Part shown: positions 16,866 to 26,578 of the stretch, one piece after another | Numbering within the stretch: the stretch's first letter is position 1 | Layout of the letters: every line of letters begins with the position of its first letter | Source: Alphaproteobacteria bacterium AO1-B | Lineage (GTDB): Bacteria; Pseudomonadota; Alphaproteobacteria; Rhizobiales; Stappiaceae | Assembly: GCA_001890945.1 (NCBI GenBank) | Contig: MLAX01000001.1 | Span: 1-64,000 of the forward strand | Reading direction: 5' to 3' | DNA length: 64,000 nt | The notes under the pieces: generated by a model | Database searches by the model: none | What the model was told of the DNA's origin: nothing | Seen by the model: the letters and a program-made list of their open reading frames with translations, nothing else | Program-made: the position numbers and the translations under genes

Positions 16866-18656
16866 ATGAATATTCACAAAGGCCAGCACACCCCCTTGCC
16901 TCAAGGCGAGCTCGCCGAACTGGTTGCGCCGGATTGCCATGGACAGAACTTCTTTGAGATCGACCGCAGCCTTCAGGATCTGCTGACGTTGTACCTGCCT
17001 GAAGATCTGCGTGTTCATCTCTGGCCGAAACTGCACGAGTTCGGGGTTCTGGTGGGCGGTGAAATTGATACGCTTTCCAGAACGGCCGACCGGCACGTGC
17101 CGGTTCTCCATCACCGTGACCCGCGCGGACGGTTTGAAGACTGGATCGAGTTTCATCCGGCCTACAAACGCATGGAGCAGATCACGTTCTGTGACTTCGC
17201 AATGGCTGGAATGACTGGAAAACCGGGGGTGTTCGGCTGGCCCGAACCGATGCCGCATACGGTCAAGTTTCTCTTCCAGTATTTACTCGGGCAATCGGAG
17301 TTCGGTCAGCTGTGTCCGATTTCCATGACCGAAACCACCGCCGCCATGATCAAGAAATTTGGCGATAAGGTTCTCATAGAGCGGTTTTATGATCGGTTGA
17401 TCAGCCAGGATCCGGCGACCCGGATGGCTGGCGGACAATTCATGACCGAACGCCATGGCGGGTCAGATGTGTCGCAACTCGCCGTCGAGGCCCGGAATGA
17501 GAACGGCACATGGCGGCTCTATGGCGAAAAATGGTTCTGTTCCGCCGCTGATGCCGATGTCGTGCTGGTGCTTGGCCGCCCGCAAGGCGCCCCGGCCGGA
17601 AACAAGGGCCTTGCGGTTTTTGCTCTGCCGCGCCGTCTGGAAGATGGCAGCCGGAACGCTTACCGGATTGTCCGTCTGAAAGACAAACTCGGCACGCTCT
17701 CCATGGCCTCCGGCGAGGTGGTTTTTGAGGGTGCTGTTGCCTATCCGCTCGGAGATGTCGGAGCAAAGGAAAACCCCGGCCTCAAGATGATGATGAACCA
17801 GGTGTCCTTGTCCCGCCTGTCCCACGGGGCCCGTGCTGCTTCAATGATGCGCCGGTGCCTCAATGAGGCCATGACAGTTGCAAAAACCCGCAGTGCTTTC
17901 CAAGAAAAGATCATCGGCAAGCCCCTGTTGCGCCGGCAGCTGATGAAACTGATGGTGCCGACCGAACAGGCATTGTCGATGACGCTCTATCTCGGCACCG
18001 TGCTGACTGCGGCAGCGAACGGCGATGCTCATGCCGAACGCGTCGCCCGGATCCTCACCCCGGCCCACAAATACCGCACCGCGCGCGATAACATCCGTGT
18101 GGCGACCGGCGCCATGGAGGTCCGCGGCGGCAATGGGTACATTGAGGACTTCGTCAATGCCCGTCTCGTCCGGGATGCCCATGTTGGCCTTCTGTGGGAA
18201 GGCACGTCCAACATCAATGCGCTGGACATCACAACGCGGGCCATTGGACGGACAGAGGCCCACAACGACTTAAGATCCGCACTGCTGGCGCAGATTGACG
18301 CCTGTCCGGGACTCCCCGGTTCATTTGCCTGCGTCTTGAAATCATCCCTGATCAAGTCCTTGGATCTCGCCGAAGAAATCGCCCGGCGCGGGGAGGAGAG
18401 CCTTGCCCGCCAGGCAGCCAGTGCCGTCTACCATTCCGCGACCGCCGTTCTTTTGGCCTGCGAAGGTGCGCGCCTTGGCGCAGATGGTGGCGATGCGTGC
18501 AGGCTGTTGCTGGCGCGAATGGTGATCGACCACCGTCTGTCGCCGCAAGATCCGCTGGCCACTGGCAGCAGCGCCTTCGAGACAGCCGCAACAGATCTTC
18601 TCTTGAGCGACGCCCCGGTTTCGATCGGGGCAGCTGAACAGACCTTATCTCTCTGA
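16866..18656 (+). CDS. AidB-like acyl-CoA dehydrogenase, copy 1
   Basis: A 596-residue large acyl-CoA dehydrogenase of the AidB type. Seen: EDWIEFHPAYKRME, the FAD-domain signature MTERHGGSDVS, and RVATGAMEVRGGNGYIED near residue 415. The family keeps the FAD-dehydrogenase fold plus extra N- and C-terminal helices; E. coli AidB itself is linked to alkylation damage, but operon-borne relatives are more likely metabolic. ATG 16866 is used. The start MNIHKGQHTPLP matches that of the paralogue immediately downstream. Its place between dehydrogenase and CoA-transferase genes argues for a role in the same catabolic route. Confidence 0.88.
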   Translation: MNIHKGQHTPLPQGELAELVAPDCHGQNFFEIDRSLQDLLTLYLPEDLRVHLWPKLHEFGVLVGGEIDTLSRTADRHVPVLHHRDPRGRFEDWIEFHPAYKRMEQITFCDFAMAGMTGKPGVFGWPEPMPHTVKFLFQYLLGQSEFGQLCPISMTETTAAMIKKFGDKVLIERFYDRLISQDPATRMAGGQFMTERHGGSDVSQLAVEARNENGTWRLYGEKWFCSAADADVVLVLGRPQGAPAGNKGLAVFALPRRLEDGSRNAYRIVRLKDKLGTLSMASGEVVFEGAVAYPLGDVGAKENPGLKMMMNQVSLSRLSHGARAASMMRRCLNEAMTVAKTRSAFQEKIIGKPLLRRQLMKLMVPTEQALSMTLYLGTVLTAAANGDAHAERVARILTPAHKYRTARDNIRVATGAMEVRGGNGYIEDFVNARLVRDAHVGLLWEGTSNINALDITTRAIGRTEAHNDLRSALLAQIDACPGLPGSFACVLKSSLIKSLDLAEEIARRGEESLARQAASAVYHSATAVLLACEGARLGADGGDACRLLLARMVIDHRLSPQDPLATGSSAFETAATDLLLSDAPVSIGAAEQTLSL

Positions 18657-18719
18657 ATTTCAATTCAACAGGCCGGCCGGAAAATGTTGGCACCAAGACC
18701 CTATTGGGAGGATTTCAAA

Positions 18720-20507
18720 ATGAATGTTCAACCGCAACACCATACCTTGCCAACCCCAGAGCTTGCCAACCTGGTGGCACCGGATTGCCATGGGTTGAAC
18801 TTCTATGGAATCGACAAGAGCCTTCAGGATCTCGTTACCCTCTACCTGCCGGAAGATCTGCGGGCCCATCTTGAGCCGCATCTGGAGGCATTCGGTGCGC
18901 TGGCCGGCGACGAGGTTGATGACTGGTCCCGCATGGCGGACAAGCACATACCCGTTCTCCATCACCGGGATCCGCGGGGACGGTTCGAAGATTGGATCGA
19001 ATTCCATCCGGCCTATCGGAACATGGAAGACGTTGCGCTGGGCGATTATGGCCTGGCCGCGATGATCCATAAGCCGGGTGTGTTTGGTTGGGACAAGCCA
19101 ATGTCCCACACCGTGAAATTCATTTTCCAATACATCTTCGGCCAGTCGGAATTCGGCCAGCTTTGCCCGATCTCCGCCACGGAAACGACGGCGACCTTGA
19201 TCAAGGATTATGGGGACGAGGCCACAAAGGCCCGCTTCTACGATGGCCTGATAAGCCAGGACACCAAGACCATGCTCAAGGGTGCTCAGTTCATGACGGA
19301 ACGGCCTGGCGGATCGGACGTCTCCAACATCCAGCTGGAAGCTCGTTTCGAAGACGGCAACTGGAAGCTCTACGGCGAAAAGTGGTTCTGCTCCTGCACG
19401 GATGGCGATGTCGCCCTTCTGCTTGCCCGCCCGCAAGGCGCTCCGGCCGGCAACAAGGGACTGGGGCTCTTCGCCCTGCCGCGCCGCCTGGACGACGGCA
19501 GCCGGAATTCCTACCGGATTGTGCGGTTGAAGAACAAACTTGGCAGCCGCTCCATGGCGTCCGGCGAGATCGTGTTTGATGGCGCCGTTGCCTATCCGCT
19601 CGGTGAGGTGGGCCCGCATGAAAACAAGGGCCTGAAGATGATGATGGATCAGGTGTCCCTGTCGCGCCTATCCCATGGGTGCCGGGCCGCCGCCATGATG
19701 CGCCGCTGCCTCAACGAGGCGTTGGTCACAGCCCAGAACCGGCATGCGTTTCAAGAAAAGATCATCGACAAGCCACTCCTGCGCCGCCAGTTGATGAAAC
19801 TGATGCTGCCGACGGAACAGGCGTTGTCGATTACCCTCTACCTCGGCAATCAGATCAGTCTGGCAGAGGCTGGTGATGAGCGGGCACAAATGATCACCCG
19901 GATCCTGACCCCGGCGCACAAATACCGGACCGCCCGCGACAACGTTCGTGTTGCAACGGGTGCGATGGAAGTGCGCGGCGGCAACGGTTACATCGAAGAT
20001 TTCGTCAACGCCCGTTTGGTGCGCGATGCGCATTTGGGTGTCTTGTGGGAGGGCACCTCCAACATCAACTCGCTCGACATTACGACACGTGCGATTGCCA
20101 AAGTCGGTGCGCACAAGGACCTCAAGGAAGAGCTGATGGATCAGATCGACACCAGCTCCGACATGCCGGGCCAATTCAAGGGCGAACTGCGCAGCACCGT
20201 CCAGCAGGCCATCGATTTTGCCGAGGATGTTGCCATGAGCGGCAACCAGACACTGGCGCGCAAGGCCTCCAGCGCGGTTTACAACTCAGCGACCGCCACG
20301 TTGCTCGCAACCGAAGGCTCGGCGCTGGGCGCAGCTGGTCGCGATGCCCGGCGGCTGCTGCTTGCCCGGATGGTGATTGACCACCGGCTGCGGGCTCAAG
20401 ACCCGCTGAAAGTTGGCGAAACCGGCTTTGAAAAGGCGGCGACCGACCTGCTTCTGTCGGGAACGCCGGTGTCGCTCGACACGGCCACCGATGTGCTGAC
20501 GCAGTAA
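18720..20507 (+). CDS. AidB-like acyl-CoA dehydrogenase, copy 2
   Basis: A 595-residue paralogue of the preceding gene, collinear along its whole length, with long identical runs such as TPAHKYRTARDN and ATGAMEVRGGNGYIEDFVNA. The pair clearly arose by tandem duplication and has since diverged, most in the last 100 residues. GGGAGG lies eight bases before ATG 18720. The gap from copy 1 is 63 bp. Two such enzymes could form a hetero-oligomer or act on successive intermediates. Which applies is unknown. Confidence 0.88.
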   Translation: MNVQPQHHTLPTPELANLVAPDCHGLNFYGIDKSLQDLVTLYLPEDLRAHLEPHLEAFGALAGDEVDDWSRMADKHIPVLHHRDPRGRFEDWIEFHPAYRNMEDVALGDYGLAAMIHKPGVFGWDKPMSHTVKFIFQYIFGQSEFGQLCPISATETTATLIKDYGDEATKARFYDGLISQDTKTMLKGAQFMTERPGGSDVSNIQLEARFEDGNWKLYGEKWFCSCTDGDVALLLARPQGAPAGNKGLGLFALPRRLDDGSRNSYRIVRLKNKLGSRSMASGEIVFDGAVAYPLGEVGPHENKGLKMMMDQVSLSRLSHGCRAAAMMRRCLNEALVTAQNRHAFQEKIIDKPLLRRQLMKLMLPTEQALSITLYLGNQISLAEAGDERAQMITRILTPAHKYRTARDNVRVATGAMEVRGGNGYIEDFVNARLVRDAHLGVLWEGTSNINSLDITTRAIAKVGAHKDLKEELMDQIDTSSDMPGQFKGELRSTVQQAIDFAEDVAMSGNQTLARKASSAVYNSATATLLATEGSALGAAGRDARRLLLARMVIDHRLRAQDPLKVGETGFEKAATDLLLSGTPVSLDTATDVLTQ

Positions 20508-20529
20508 CCGCACGCGGGAAAATCCTTTT

Positions 20530-21726
20530 ATGGCACTGAACACCAAAAAACCGCTGGACGGGATCCGGGTCCTTGATTTGACCCGGATCATCTCCGGCCC
20601 CTATTGCACCCGTCTCCTTGCCGATTGCGGCGCAGAGGTCTTCAAGATTGAGCCGATGGGCGGAGAACACATGCGGGTCAAGGAACCGCTGCGCAACGGA
20701 AAGAGCACCTATTTCGGCCATTTTAACGCCGGAAAAAAAAGCATTGAGATCGATTTCCGCTCTGAACGCGATCTGGAGGCAATCCGCAGTCTTGCTGCGT
20801 CTTGTGATGTGGTGGTGGAAAATTTCCGCCCGGGCGTCGTTCGCGATCTTGGGCTTGACCACGCAACCCTCTCCAAAGGCCGCAAAGATCTGGTCTATTG
20901 CTCGATTTCCGGCTTTGGCCAGGAAGGGCCGCGCTCCCGGCACCCAGCCTATGCCCCTATTCTGCATGCGTTGTCCGGTCATGACCTAGCGGCGATGTCC
21001 TATGCGGAGGATGTAGACAAGCCCTTCCGCACGGGGATCTGGTATGCCGATTTGATTGGCGGCCTGTTTGCCTTCAGTGCAATCCAGACCGCCCTGATCG
21101 GGCAGCTCCGCCATGGGGCTGGGCAGTATATCGATGTTGCCTTGATGGACAGCATGATCAATCTGCTCGTCCTGGAAATGCAGGAAGCCCAGACGCCAAG
21201 TTCTTTTGACCGCTGGCTGGCGACACCGGTGAGGGCGTCCGATGGGCATGTGATCGCCGTGCCGATCACGAGCCGGATCTTTGAGCGGCTCGCAGACCTT
21301 CTGGATCACCCGGAATGGAAGGACGACACCCGTTTCAACACCCAGCTGGAACGTGAAAAGAATTGGCCGGCCCTTATGTCATTGGTCGAGGACTGGACGC
21401 AATCGCGGACCGCCGCTGACTGTGAAGCGACCTTGATGGGCGCTGGGATACCTTGTGCCCGCTATCAGACAGTCGCCGAAGCAATCTGCGACGAACAGGT
21501 CACGGTGCGGGACCTGATGAGCACGGTCGGAACCGGTGCAGAGGCTTTTAAAGTCGCGAGTCTGCCATTTCAGTTTTCCGGAGCTCCTTTGCCGGTCGGT
21601 TCCCATGTTCCAGACGTTGGCGAACACACTGATACCGTTCTTGGCGCAGCCCGCGCGCTGGTGGGTGCCAAGGTGCCAGCAATGAATGGGACCAACGACA
21701 ATGCTGAAGAGGCCCGCCATGTCTGA
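20530..21726 (+). CDS. Family III CoA-transferase
   Basis: A 398-residue second CoA-transferase of the operon, with GIRVLDLTRIISGPYCTRLLAD at the N terminus and QYIDVALMDSMINLL holding the likely catalytic Asp. It is only distantly similar to the enzyme at 14430. Starts 22 bp after copy 2 of the AidB-like gene, and its last 8 bases overlap the ligase gene. Having two CoA-transferases and a ligase in one operon suggests that both the substrate and an intermediate acid need CoA activation. Confidence 0.9.
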   Translation: MALNTKKPLDGIRVLDLTRIISGPYCTRLLADCGAEVFKIEPMGGEHMRVKEPLRNGKSTYFGHFNAGKKSIEIDFRSERDLEAIRSLAASCDVVVENFRPGVVRDLGLDHATLSKGRKDLVYCSISGFGQEGPRSRHPAYAPILHALSGHDLAAMSYAEDVDKPFRTGIWYADLIGGLFAFSAIQTALIGQLRHGAGQYIDVALMDSMINLLVLEMQEAQTPSSFDRWLATPVRASDGHVIAVPITSRIFERLADLLDHPEWKDDTRFNTQLEREKNWPALMSLVEDWTQSRTAADCEATLMGAGIPCARYQTVAEAICDEQVTVRDLMSTVGTGAEAFKVASLPFQFSGAPLPVGSHVPDVGEHTDTVLGAARALVGAKVPAMNGTNDNAEEARHV

Positions 21727-23266
21727 CACGGTTTTGTACAGCGGTGAACGCTCAACCCGGCGGTCGGACTGCGAACGGCGCGCTCATCGCGCGGCCTCCG
21801 GTCTGCGGGACTATGGCATCAATCGCGGTGACAGCATTGCGCTGTTGTTGCGCAATGATTTTGCCTTTTTTGAAGCTGCGCGGGCGGCCACATTGCTCGG
21901 CGCAAGCCCGGTGGCGGTCAACTGGCATTTGGCTCCACCGGAAATTGATTATGTTCTGCAGGATTCCGGCGCAAATGCGCTGATCTCGCATTCTGATCTC
22001 CTGCAGGGCTTGGGCGGTGTGATTCCAAAGAATATGCTTGTCCTTGAGGTGGCCACCCCGCCGGAACTGTGCGCGGCCTACCGGCTTCCGTCCATGAATG
22101 GCGTTAAAACCGTTGAAACGGTGCCCTGGGATCACTTCATTGAAACACACCCACCGCTGACAGATCCGTGCCGGGACTTTACCGACACGATGACCTACAC
22201 CTCCGGCACCACCGGAAAACCCAAGGGCGTGATCAAGCTGCCGCAGGTGCCGGGCCTGGCGAAAGAGTTTCTTGCTGTCCGGGACCGGGTCTACGGGATC
22301 AAGCCCGGCATCAGGGCGCTCATCTGCGGTCCGCTTTATCACGGCGCGCCTAATGCGTTCGGCATGCGGACCTATGCTGTGGCCGACAAGGTGTTCCTTA
22401 TGCCGCGCTTCGATGCGCGGGAATTCCTCGCAACAGTTGAGCGGGAGCGGATCACAACGGCCTTCATGGTCCCAACCATGTTTGCACGTCTCTTGAAGCT
22501 CCCTGCGGATATCCGGGATCGCTACGATGTCTCGTCGCTTCAGTATGTCGTGACGGCTGCAGCGCATTGTCCGCCGGAGGTTAAAACGGCGATGCAGGCC
22601 TGGTTTGGACCGGTGGTCCATGAGTTCTACGCAGGCACCGAACAAAACTATGTGACCTTTTGCACTCCGGAAGAAAGCCTCCGTAGGCCCGGCACGGTCG
22701 GCCGTGCGCTGGATGGCGTGACATTGCGGATCATGGACGGTGACCGTCAGGACGTGCCGGCCGGAACACCTGGCGAGATTGTCTCCCGCCTCGATACGGC
22801 CCCTGAATTCACCTACGCCAACAATCCGAAAGCGCGGGCGGATCTCGATGTCGGCGGCCTCATTGCCACGGGCGATGTCGGGTATCTGGATGAAGACGGA
22901 TACTTGTTCCTGTGCGACCGGTCAAAGGACATGGTGATTTCGGGTGGGGTCAACATCTATCCGGCAGAGATTGAAGCAGAACTTCATGCCATGCCAGGCG
23001 TCGACGATTGCGCTGTCTTTGGTGTGCCGGATGCGGAGTATGGTGAAGCGCTGATGGCGGTTGTGCAGCCAGAGCCCTCCAGTGATCTCACGGCAGAAGA
23101 AATCATCGCCCACCTGAAGAACCGGTTGGCCGGGTTCAAGGTGCCGCGCCGGATCGAGTTTAAATCTGATCTGCCGCGCGATGACACCGGCAAGATCTTC
23201 AAGCGCAAACTCCGGGATCCCTATTGGGAAGCCACGCAGGATTTCCGGGAAAAAGCGGTCAGCTGA
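21719..23266 (+). CDS. AMP-forming acyl-CoA synthetase
   Basis: A 515-residue ANL-superfamily ligase that activates a carboxylic acid with ATP and CoA. Motifs in order: TYTSGTTGKPKG (phosphate loop), EFYAGTEQNYV, GDVGYLDEDGYLFLCDRSKD (hinge), and a C-terminal DDTGKIFKRKLR with the catalytic Lys. The start ATG 21719 overlaps the end of the CoA-transferase gene by 8 bases. It has a clear paralogue in cluster II (36103-37626), sharing for instance RITTAFMVPTMF, so the two pathways probably handle related acids. Confidence 0.92.
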   Translation: MSDTVLYSGERSTRRSDCERRAHRAASGLRDYGINRGDSIALLLRNDFAFFEAARAATLLGASPVAVNWHLAPPEIDYVLQDSGANALISHSDLLQGLGGVIPKNMLVLEVATPPELCAAYRLPSMNGVKTVETVPWDHFIETHPPLTDPCRDFTDTMTYTSGTTGKPKGVIKLPQVPGLAKEFLAVRDRVYGIKPGIRALICGPLYHGAPNAFGMRTYAVADKVFLMPRFDAREFLATVERERITTAFMVPTMFARLLKLPADIRDRYDVSSLQYVVTAAAHCPPEVKTAMQAWFGPVVHEFYAGTEQNYVTFCTPEESLRRPGTVGRALDGVTLRIMDGDRQDVPAGTPGEIVSRLDTAPEFTYANNPKARADLDVGGLIATGDVGYLDEDGYLFLCDRSKDMVISGGVNIYPAEIEAELHAMPGVDDCAVFGVPDAEYGEALMAVVQPEPSSDLTAEEIIAHLKNRLAGFKVPRRIEFKSDLPRDDTGKIFKRKLRDPYWEATQDFREKAVS

Positions 23267-23328
23267 TCCCCAATCTCACACCGAAACAAGACAGTCGCCG
23301 TTTCAGCGGAAAAGTGAAAGCATCGCAA

Positions 23329-24492
23329 ATGGATTTTACCCTTTCAGAAGAACAGACCGCTCTCCAGGAAACCGTGCGCCGGTTTGCCCAGACGGAATTG
23401 CCGGACATAGCCCGTGAGGTTGAAGAAACGGATGAGTCGCCCGGACCGGATGTATTGCACCGGTTCGCCGAGCTCGGACTTTTAGGGGTGAACCTGCCGG
23501 AAGCCTATGGCGGCGGCGGCATGAGCCATTTCGAAGCGGTTCTGGTGCTGGAAGAAGTTGCCAAGGTCTCCATTGGCGTTGCTTTTCCGATCTTTGAATC
23601 CTGCTTCGGCCCGGCACTTGCGATCGCCAATTTTGCCCCGGAAGCCATGCGCCAGAAAGTCCTGCCGAAGGTCTGCTCCGGCGACATGATCGTCGCAGTT
23701 TCCATGTCCGAGCCGGGTGCGGGATCAGCGCTGACCGATCTCACCACCAAGGCGCGGGTCGAGGGCGATAGGGTGATCATCAACGGTCAAAAGCGCTGGT
23801 GTTCCGGCGCAGGCCACTCGGATGCCTATGTTGTCTATTGCCGCATGTCCGACGATCCCGGAGCGAAGGGCATCGGGGCTGTTCTGGTCGAAAAAGGAGC
23901 TGATGGCTTCACCTTCGGCAAACGGGAGCACCATATGGGCTTTCGCGGTGTGCACAGCGCAGACATGTATTTCGATGATGTCAGCGTTCCGGCCGAGAAC
24001 ATCATTGTTTCAGCAGGCGGATTCCGGAAGCTCATGGAGGCATTCGATCTGGAACGCTGCGGCAACACCACCATGAGCCTCGCCTGTGCGCAGTCGGCCT
24101 TCGACTACGTCCTGAATTATGTTCAGGAGCGGGAGCAGTTCGGCAAACAGATCATCGATTTCCAGGCGGTTCAGCTTCAAATCGCCGACATGAAAATGAA
24201 ACTGGATGCAGCGCGCCTGCTGCTCTACCGGGCTGTCGTGAACGCAGAAAGCGGTCTTCCGTCGGTTGGGGAAAGCTCGATTGCCAAGTGTTTTGCCAAT
24301 GAGATGACCCGCGAAGTCACCGGCAAGGCCATGCAGCTGATGGGCGGTTATGGGTATTCGCGCGAATATCCGATGGAACAAAAGATGCGGGACAGCTGGG
24401 GCTGGGGCATCGCCGGCGGGTCCATCGACATTCAGAAAACCAACATTGCAAGCGCCCTCGTCGGCCGCCGGTTCAACCAGCGGGCCAAATAA
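23329..24492 (+). CDS. Acyl-CoA dehydrogenase
   Basis: A 387-residue FAD-dependent dehydrogenase that begins MDFTLSEEQTALQETVRRF, a common acyl-CoA dehydrogenase start. VSMSEPGAGSALTDL forms part of the FAD/substrate site, and GKAMQLMGGYGYSREYPMEQ is the C-terminal signature. The ORF is open 35 codons upstream, but ATG 23329 fits the family start. It is the last gene of the cluster I operon, followed by a strong terminator. Confidence 0.93.
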   Translation: MDFTLSEEQTALQETVRRFAQTELPDIAREVEETDESPGPDVLHRFAELGLLGVNLPEAYGGGGMSHFEAVLVLEEVAKVSIGVAFPIFESCFGPALAIANFAPEAMRQKVLPKVCSGDMIVAVSMSEPGAGSALTDLTTKARVEGDRVIINGQKRWCSGAGHSDAYVVYCRMSDDPGAKGIGAVLVEKGADGFTFGKREHHMGFRGVHSADMYFDDVSVPAENIIVSAGGFRKLMEAFDLERCGNTTMSLACAQSAFDYVLNYVQEREQFGKQIIDFQAVQLQIADMKMKLDAARLLLYRAVVNAESGLPSVGESSIAKCFANEMTREVTGKAMQLMGGYGYSREYPMEQKMRDSWGWGIAGGSIDIQKTNIASALVGRRFNQRAK

Positions 24493-24553
24493 CAGGCAGC
24501 GCGCAATACGGCCCCCTCGACACTCCCTGCGCACATCACCGGAGTGTTTCTTG

Positions 24554-24585
24554 CCCGGACGTTTTGTGGCGTCCGGGTCTTTTCT
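24554..24585 (+). terminator. Rho-independent terminator of the cluster I acyl-CoA operon
   Basis: An 8-bp perfect stem CCCGGACG/CGTCCGGG (24554-24561 and 24570-24577) with an 8-base loop is followed by TCTTTTCTT. It stands 61 bases past the last stop codon of the operon. Confidence 0.85.
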
Positions 24586-24648
24586 TGCCAAATGCCCATT
24601 CTGCCGGAATGAATGGGGCAGAAATCAGTTGATCCGGAGTGCCCTGCG

Positions 24649-25098
24649 ATGAAGATCCGGCCTGCCATGCCAGACGATGTATCGGCTGTTCGAGCCTGTG
24701 CGGAAAAGGCCTATGCGCCCTATATCGCGGCAATTGGCCGGAAGCCGGCGCCCATGGTTGCTGATTTTGAGAGGCAGATCGGCGCTGGGCAGGTTCATGT
24801 TGCAGAAGATGAGACCGGCAGTTTCCTGGGCTTCATCGTCTATTCCCCAAGGGCCGACCACATGTTCCTGGAAAATGTCGCTGTTGTCTCGGCCGCAGCC
24901 GGTCGAGGCATCGGCAGGGCTCTGATATCCCACTGTGAGGCTGAAGCCCGTTCGCTCGGTCTTTCCGACATCCGCCTTTACACAAATGAAAAGATGACCG
25001 CCAATCTCAGCATCTATCCGAAACTCGGCTACAAAGAGGCCGGCCGCCGAACGGAAGACGGATTCAACCGCGTCTATTTTGAAAAAACCATCATCTGA
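24649..25098 (+). CDS. GNAT-family N-acetyltransferase
   Basis: A 149-residue protein of the GNAT fold. It starts MKIRPAMPDDVSAV, and the acetyl-CoA-binding motif A is AAAGRGIGRALISHCEAEA (pattern R/Q-x-x-G-x-G/A). ATG 24649 with GGAG nine bases upstream is preferred over one 36 bases earlier. The acceptor is unknown. It sits behind the cluster I terminator, facing the end of the second TRAP operon, so it is probably an independent gene. Confidence 0.88.
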   Translation: MKIRPAMPDDVSAVRACAEKAYAPYIAAIGRKPAPMVADFERQIGAGQVHVAEDETGSFLGFIVYSPRADHMFLENVAVVSAAAGRGIGRALISHCEAEARSLGLSDIRLYTNEKMTANLSIYPKLGYKEAGRRTEDGFNRVYFEKTII

Positions 25099-25112
25099 AA
25101 AACTTTTGCCGT

Positions 25113-25163
25113 CCCGGCCTTGCGCCGGGACCAAATGCAATCAGGCCCCGGCGCAAGGCCGGG
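25113..25163. repeat. Large inverted repeat between convergent genes
   Basis: CCCGGCCTTGCGCCGGG (25113-25129) and its exact reverse complement (25147-25163) are separated by 17 bases, so they can form a 17-bp stem. Each arm is also a small hairpin on its own (CCCGGC/GCCGGG around CTTGC). It lies between the convergent acetyltransferase and dctM genes and could stop transcription in both directions. The doubled palindrome is the build of REP/BIME-type intergenic repeats. Confidence 0.75.
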
Positions 25164-25180
25164 GCAGCGCCTTTTGTTGA

Positions 25181-26524
25181 TCAGAACATCAGGCTCGGCA
25201 GGCCGAGTGACAGGATCGGGAAGGCCAGAAGGGCCAGCAAGACAACAATGTCGAGCACCAGGAACTTCATGATCCCGAAGAAGATCGTGTGAACCTGTAT
25301 CTCCCGTCCAACCACCGAATTGATGACGAAGACATTGAGGCCGACCGGCGGTGTGATCAGGCCGATTTCCAGCAGTTTGACGACGATGACACCAAACCAG
25401 ATGAGATCAAATCCCATGCCTTCAATGAGCGGGACCGTGAAGGGCAGGGTCAAAAGCATGGTGCCGATCGGATCCAGGAACATGCCCATCACCAGGTAAA
25501 TCGCGACGATGCACAACAGGATCATCCAGGTTTCCAGGCCCGAAGACGACACGATATCGACCAACCCGCCCGTCACCCCGGTCAGGGAGACGAAGGAAAC
25601 GAAGATCTTTGCGCCGACCGCAATGAAGAACAACGACCCGGTCTGATAGGCGGTCTCGCGCATCGACAGAACGAAATCCGCCAACCGCAACCGGCCTGAA
25701 ATTGTTCCGTAGATCAACACGAATGACAGGCTGACGGCAGCTGCTTCCGTCGCGGTGAAGATGCCGCCATAGATCCCGCCAATGATGATGATCATCAGCG
25801 TGGCGGCCGGCCAGGCTTTGATCGCGGCGGTAAACCGGTCGTCTCCGGAGATGTCACCTTCGGGGACGGGGGCCGCTTCCGGCCGGAGTTTGACCCAGAC
25901 CAGCACGGTGATGATGAACCCGGCAAGGCTTAAGAGACCTGGCACCACACCAGCCATGAACAGCCGGCTGATCGATGTCTCGGTGAAGGTGCCGTACAGG
26001 ATGAACAGTACGCTTGGCGGGATGAGTGCGCCAAGCGTGCCACCCGCGGCGACACTGGCGCTTGCCAGCTGCTTGTCATAGCCGTAGCGCAACATCTCCG
26101 GAACGCAAATCCGGCCCATGGAGGAGGCGCAGGCGACGCTGGATCCTGTGATCGCCGAGAAACCGCCGCAGCCGATCAGCGAGGCAACGGCCAAGCCGCC
26201 CGGCAGGCGGGACATCCAAACCCGGACCGCGTCATAAATATCCGTTGTAATGCGGGTGTGATAGGCGATGTGACCGGCTGCAATGAACAGCGGCACCATC
26301 GACAGGGAATAGGAGTGGATGAACTCAAAGGCGTTGGATTCAATCAGCGCCATCGCCGGACGCAGGCCAAGGTCGAGATTGAATTCAGAGCCCGGGCGCC
26401 AAGCATATGTGACCAAAGCGCAGATAGAGGAAACGCTGACCAGCGTAAATCCAATTGGAACGCGCAGGATAAGCAGTGTGAGCGCTGCCACAAAGCCGAA
26501 GATACCAATTGTTGAGGGGTCCAC
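25181..26524 (-). CDS. dctM: TRAP transporter large membrane subunit DctM (cluster II)
   Basis: A 447-residue permease subunit with about 12 hydrophobic segments. It starts MDPSTIGIFGFVAALTLLILRVP and carries AAGGTLGALIPPSVLFILYG and LITPPVGLNVFVINS, motifs that recur in the cluster I homologue. It imports the acid bound by the DctP encoded at 27166. It follows dctQ after 54 bp. Its N terminus is the internal yardstick showing that the cluster I DctM must start upstream of its first ATG. Confidence 0.93.
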   Translation of the reverse strand: MDPSTIGIFGFVAALTLLILRVPIGFTLVSVSSICALVTYAWRPGSEFNLDLGLRPAMALIESNAFEFIHSYSLSMVPLFIAAGHIAYHTRITTDIYDAVRVWMSRLPGGLAVASLIGCGGFSAITGSSVACASSMGRICVPEMLRYGYDKQLASASVAAGGTLGALIPPSVLFILYGTFTETSISRLFMAGVVPGLLSLAGFIITVLVWVKLRPEAAPVPEGDISGDDRFTAAIKAWPAATLMIIIIGGIYGGIFTATEAAAVSLSFVLIYGTISGRLRLADFVLSMRETAYQTGSLFFIAVGAKIFVSFVSLTGVTGGLVDIVSSSGLETWMILLCIVAIYLVMGMFLDPIGTMLLTLPFTVPLIEGMGFDLIWFGVIVVKLLEIGLITPPVGLNVFVINSVVGREIQVHTIFFGIMKFLVLDIVVLLALLAFPILSLGLPSLMF

Positions 26525-26578
26525 TAGAGTGTCTCTCGTTCGGGGTGATGTATGAACGAGGTGGCCGCCTGCCTGAAA

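Noticed and set aside
18660..19619. A 319-residue minus-strand frame opposite the second AidB-like gene
   Set aside because: Shadow frame. A similar shadow occurs opposite the first copy because the two genes are paralogues.
16866..20507. DmdC, the methylthiopropionyl-CoA dehydrogenase of DMSP breakdown
   Set aside because: Length is similar, but the sequence follows AidB (HPAYKRME, MTERHGGSDVS, GAMEVRGGNGYIED), and no dmdB or dmdD gene is nearby.
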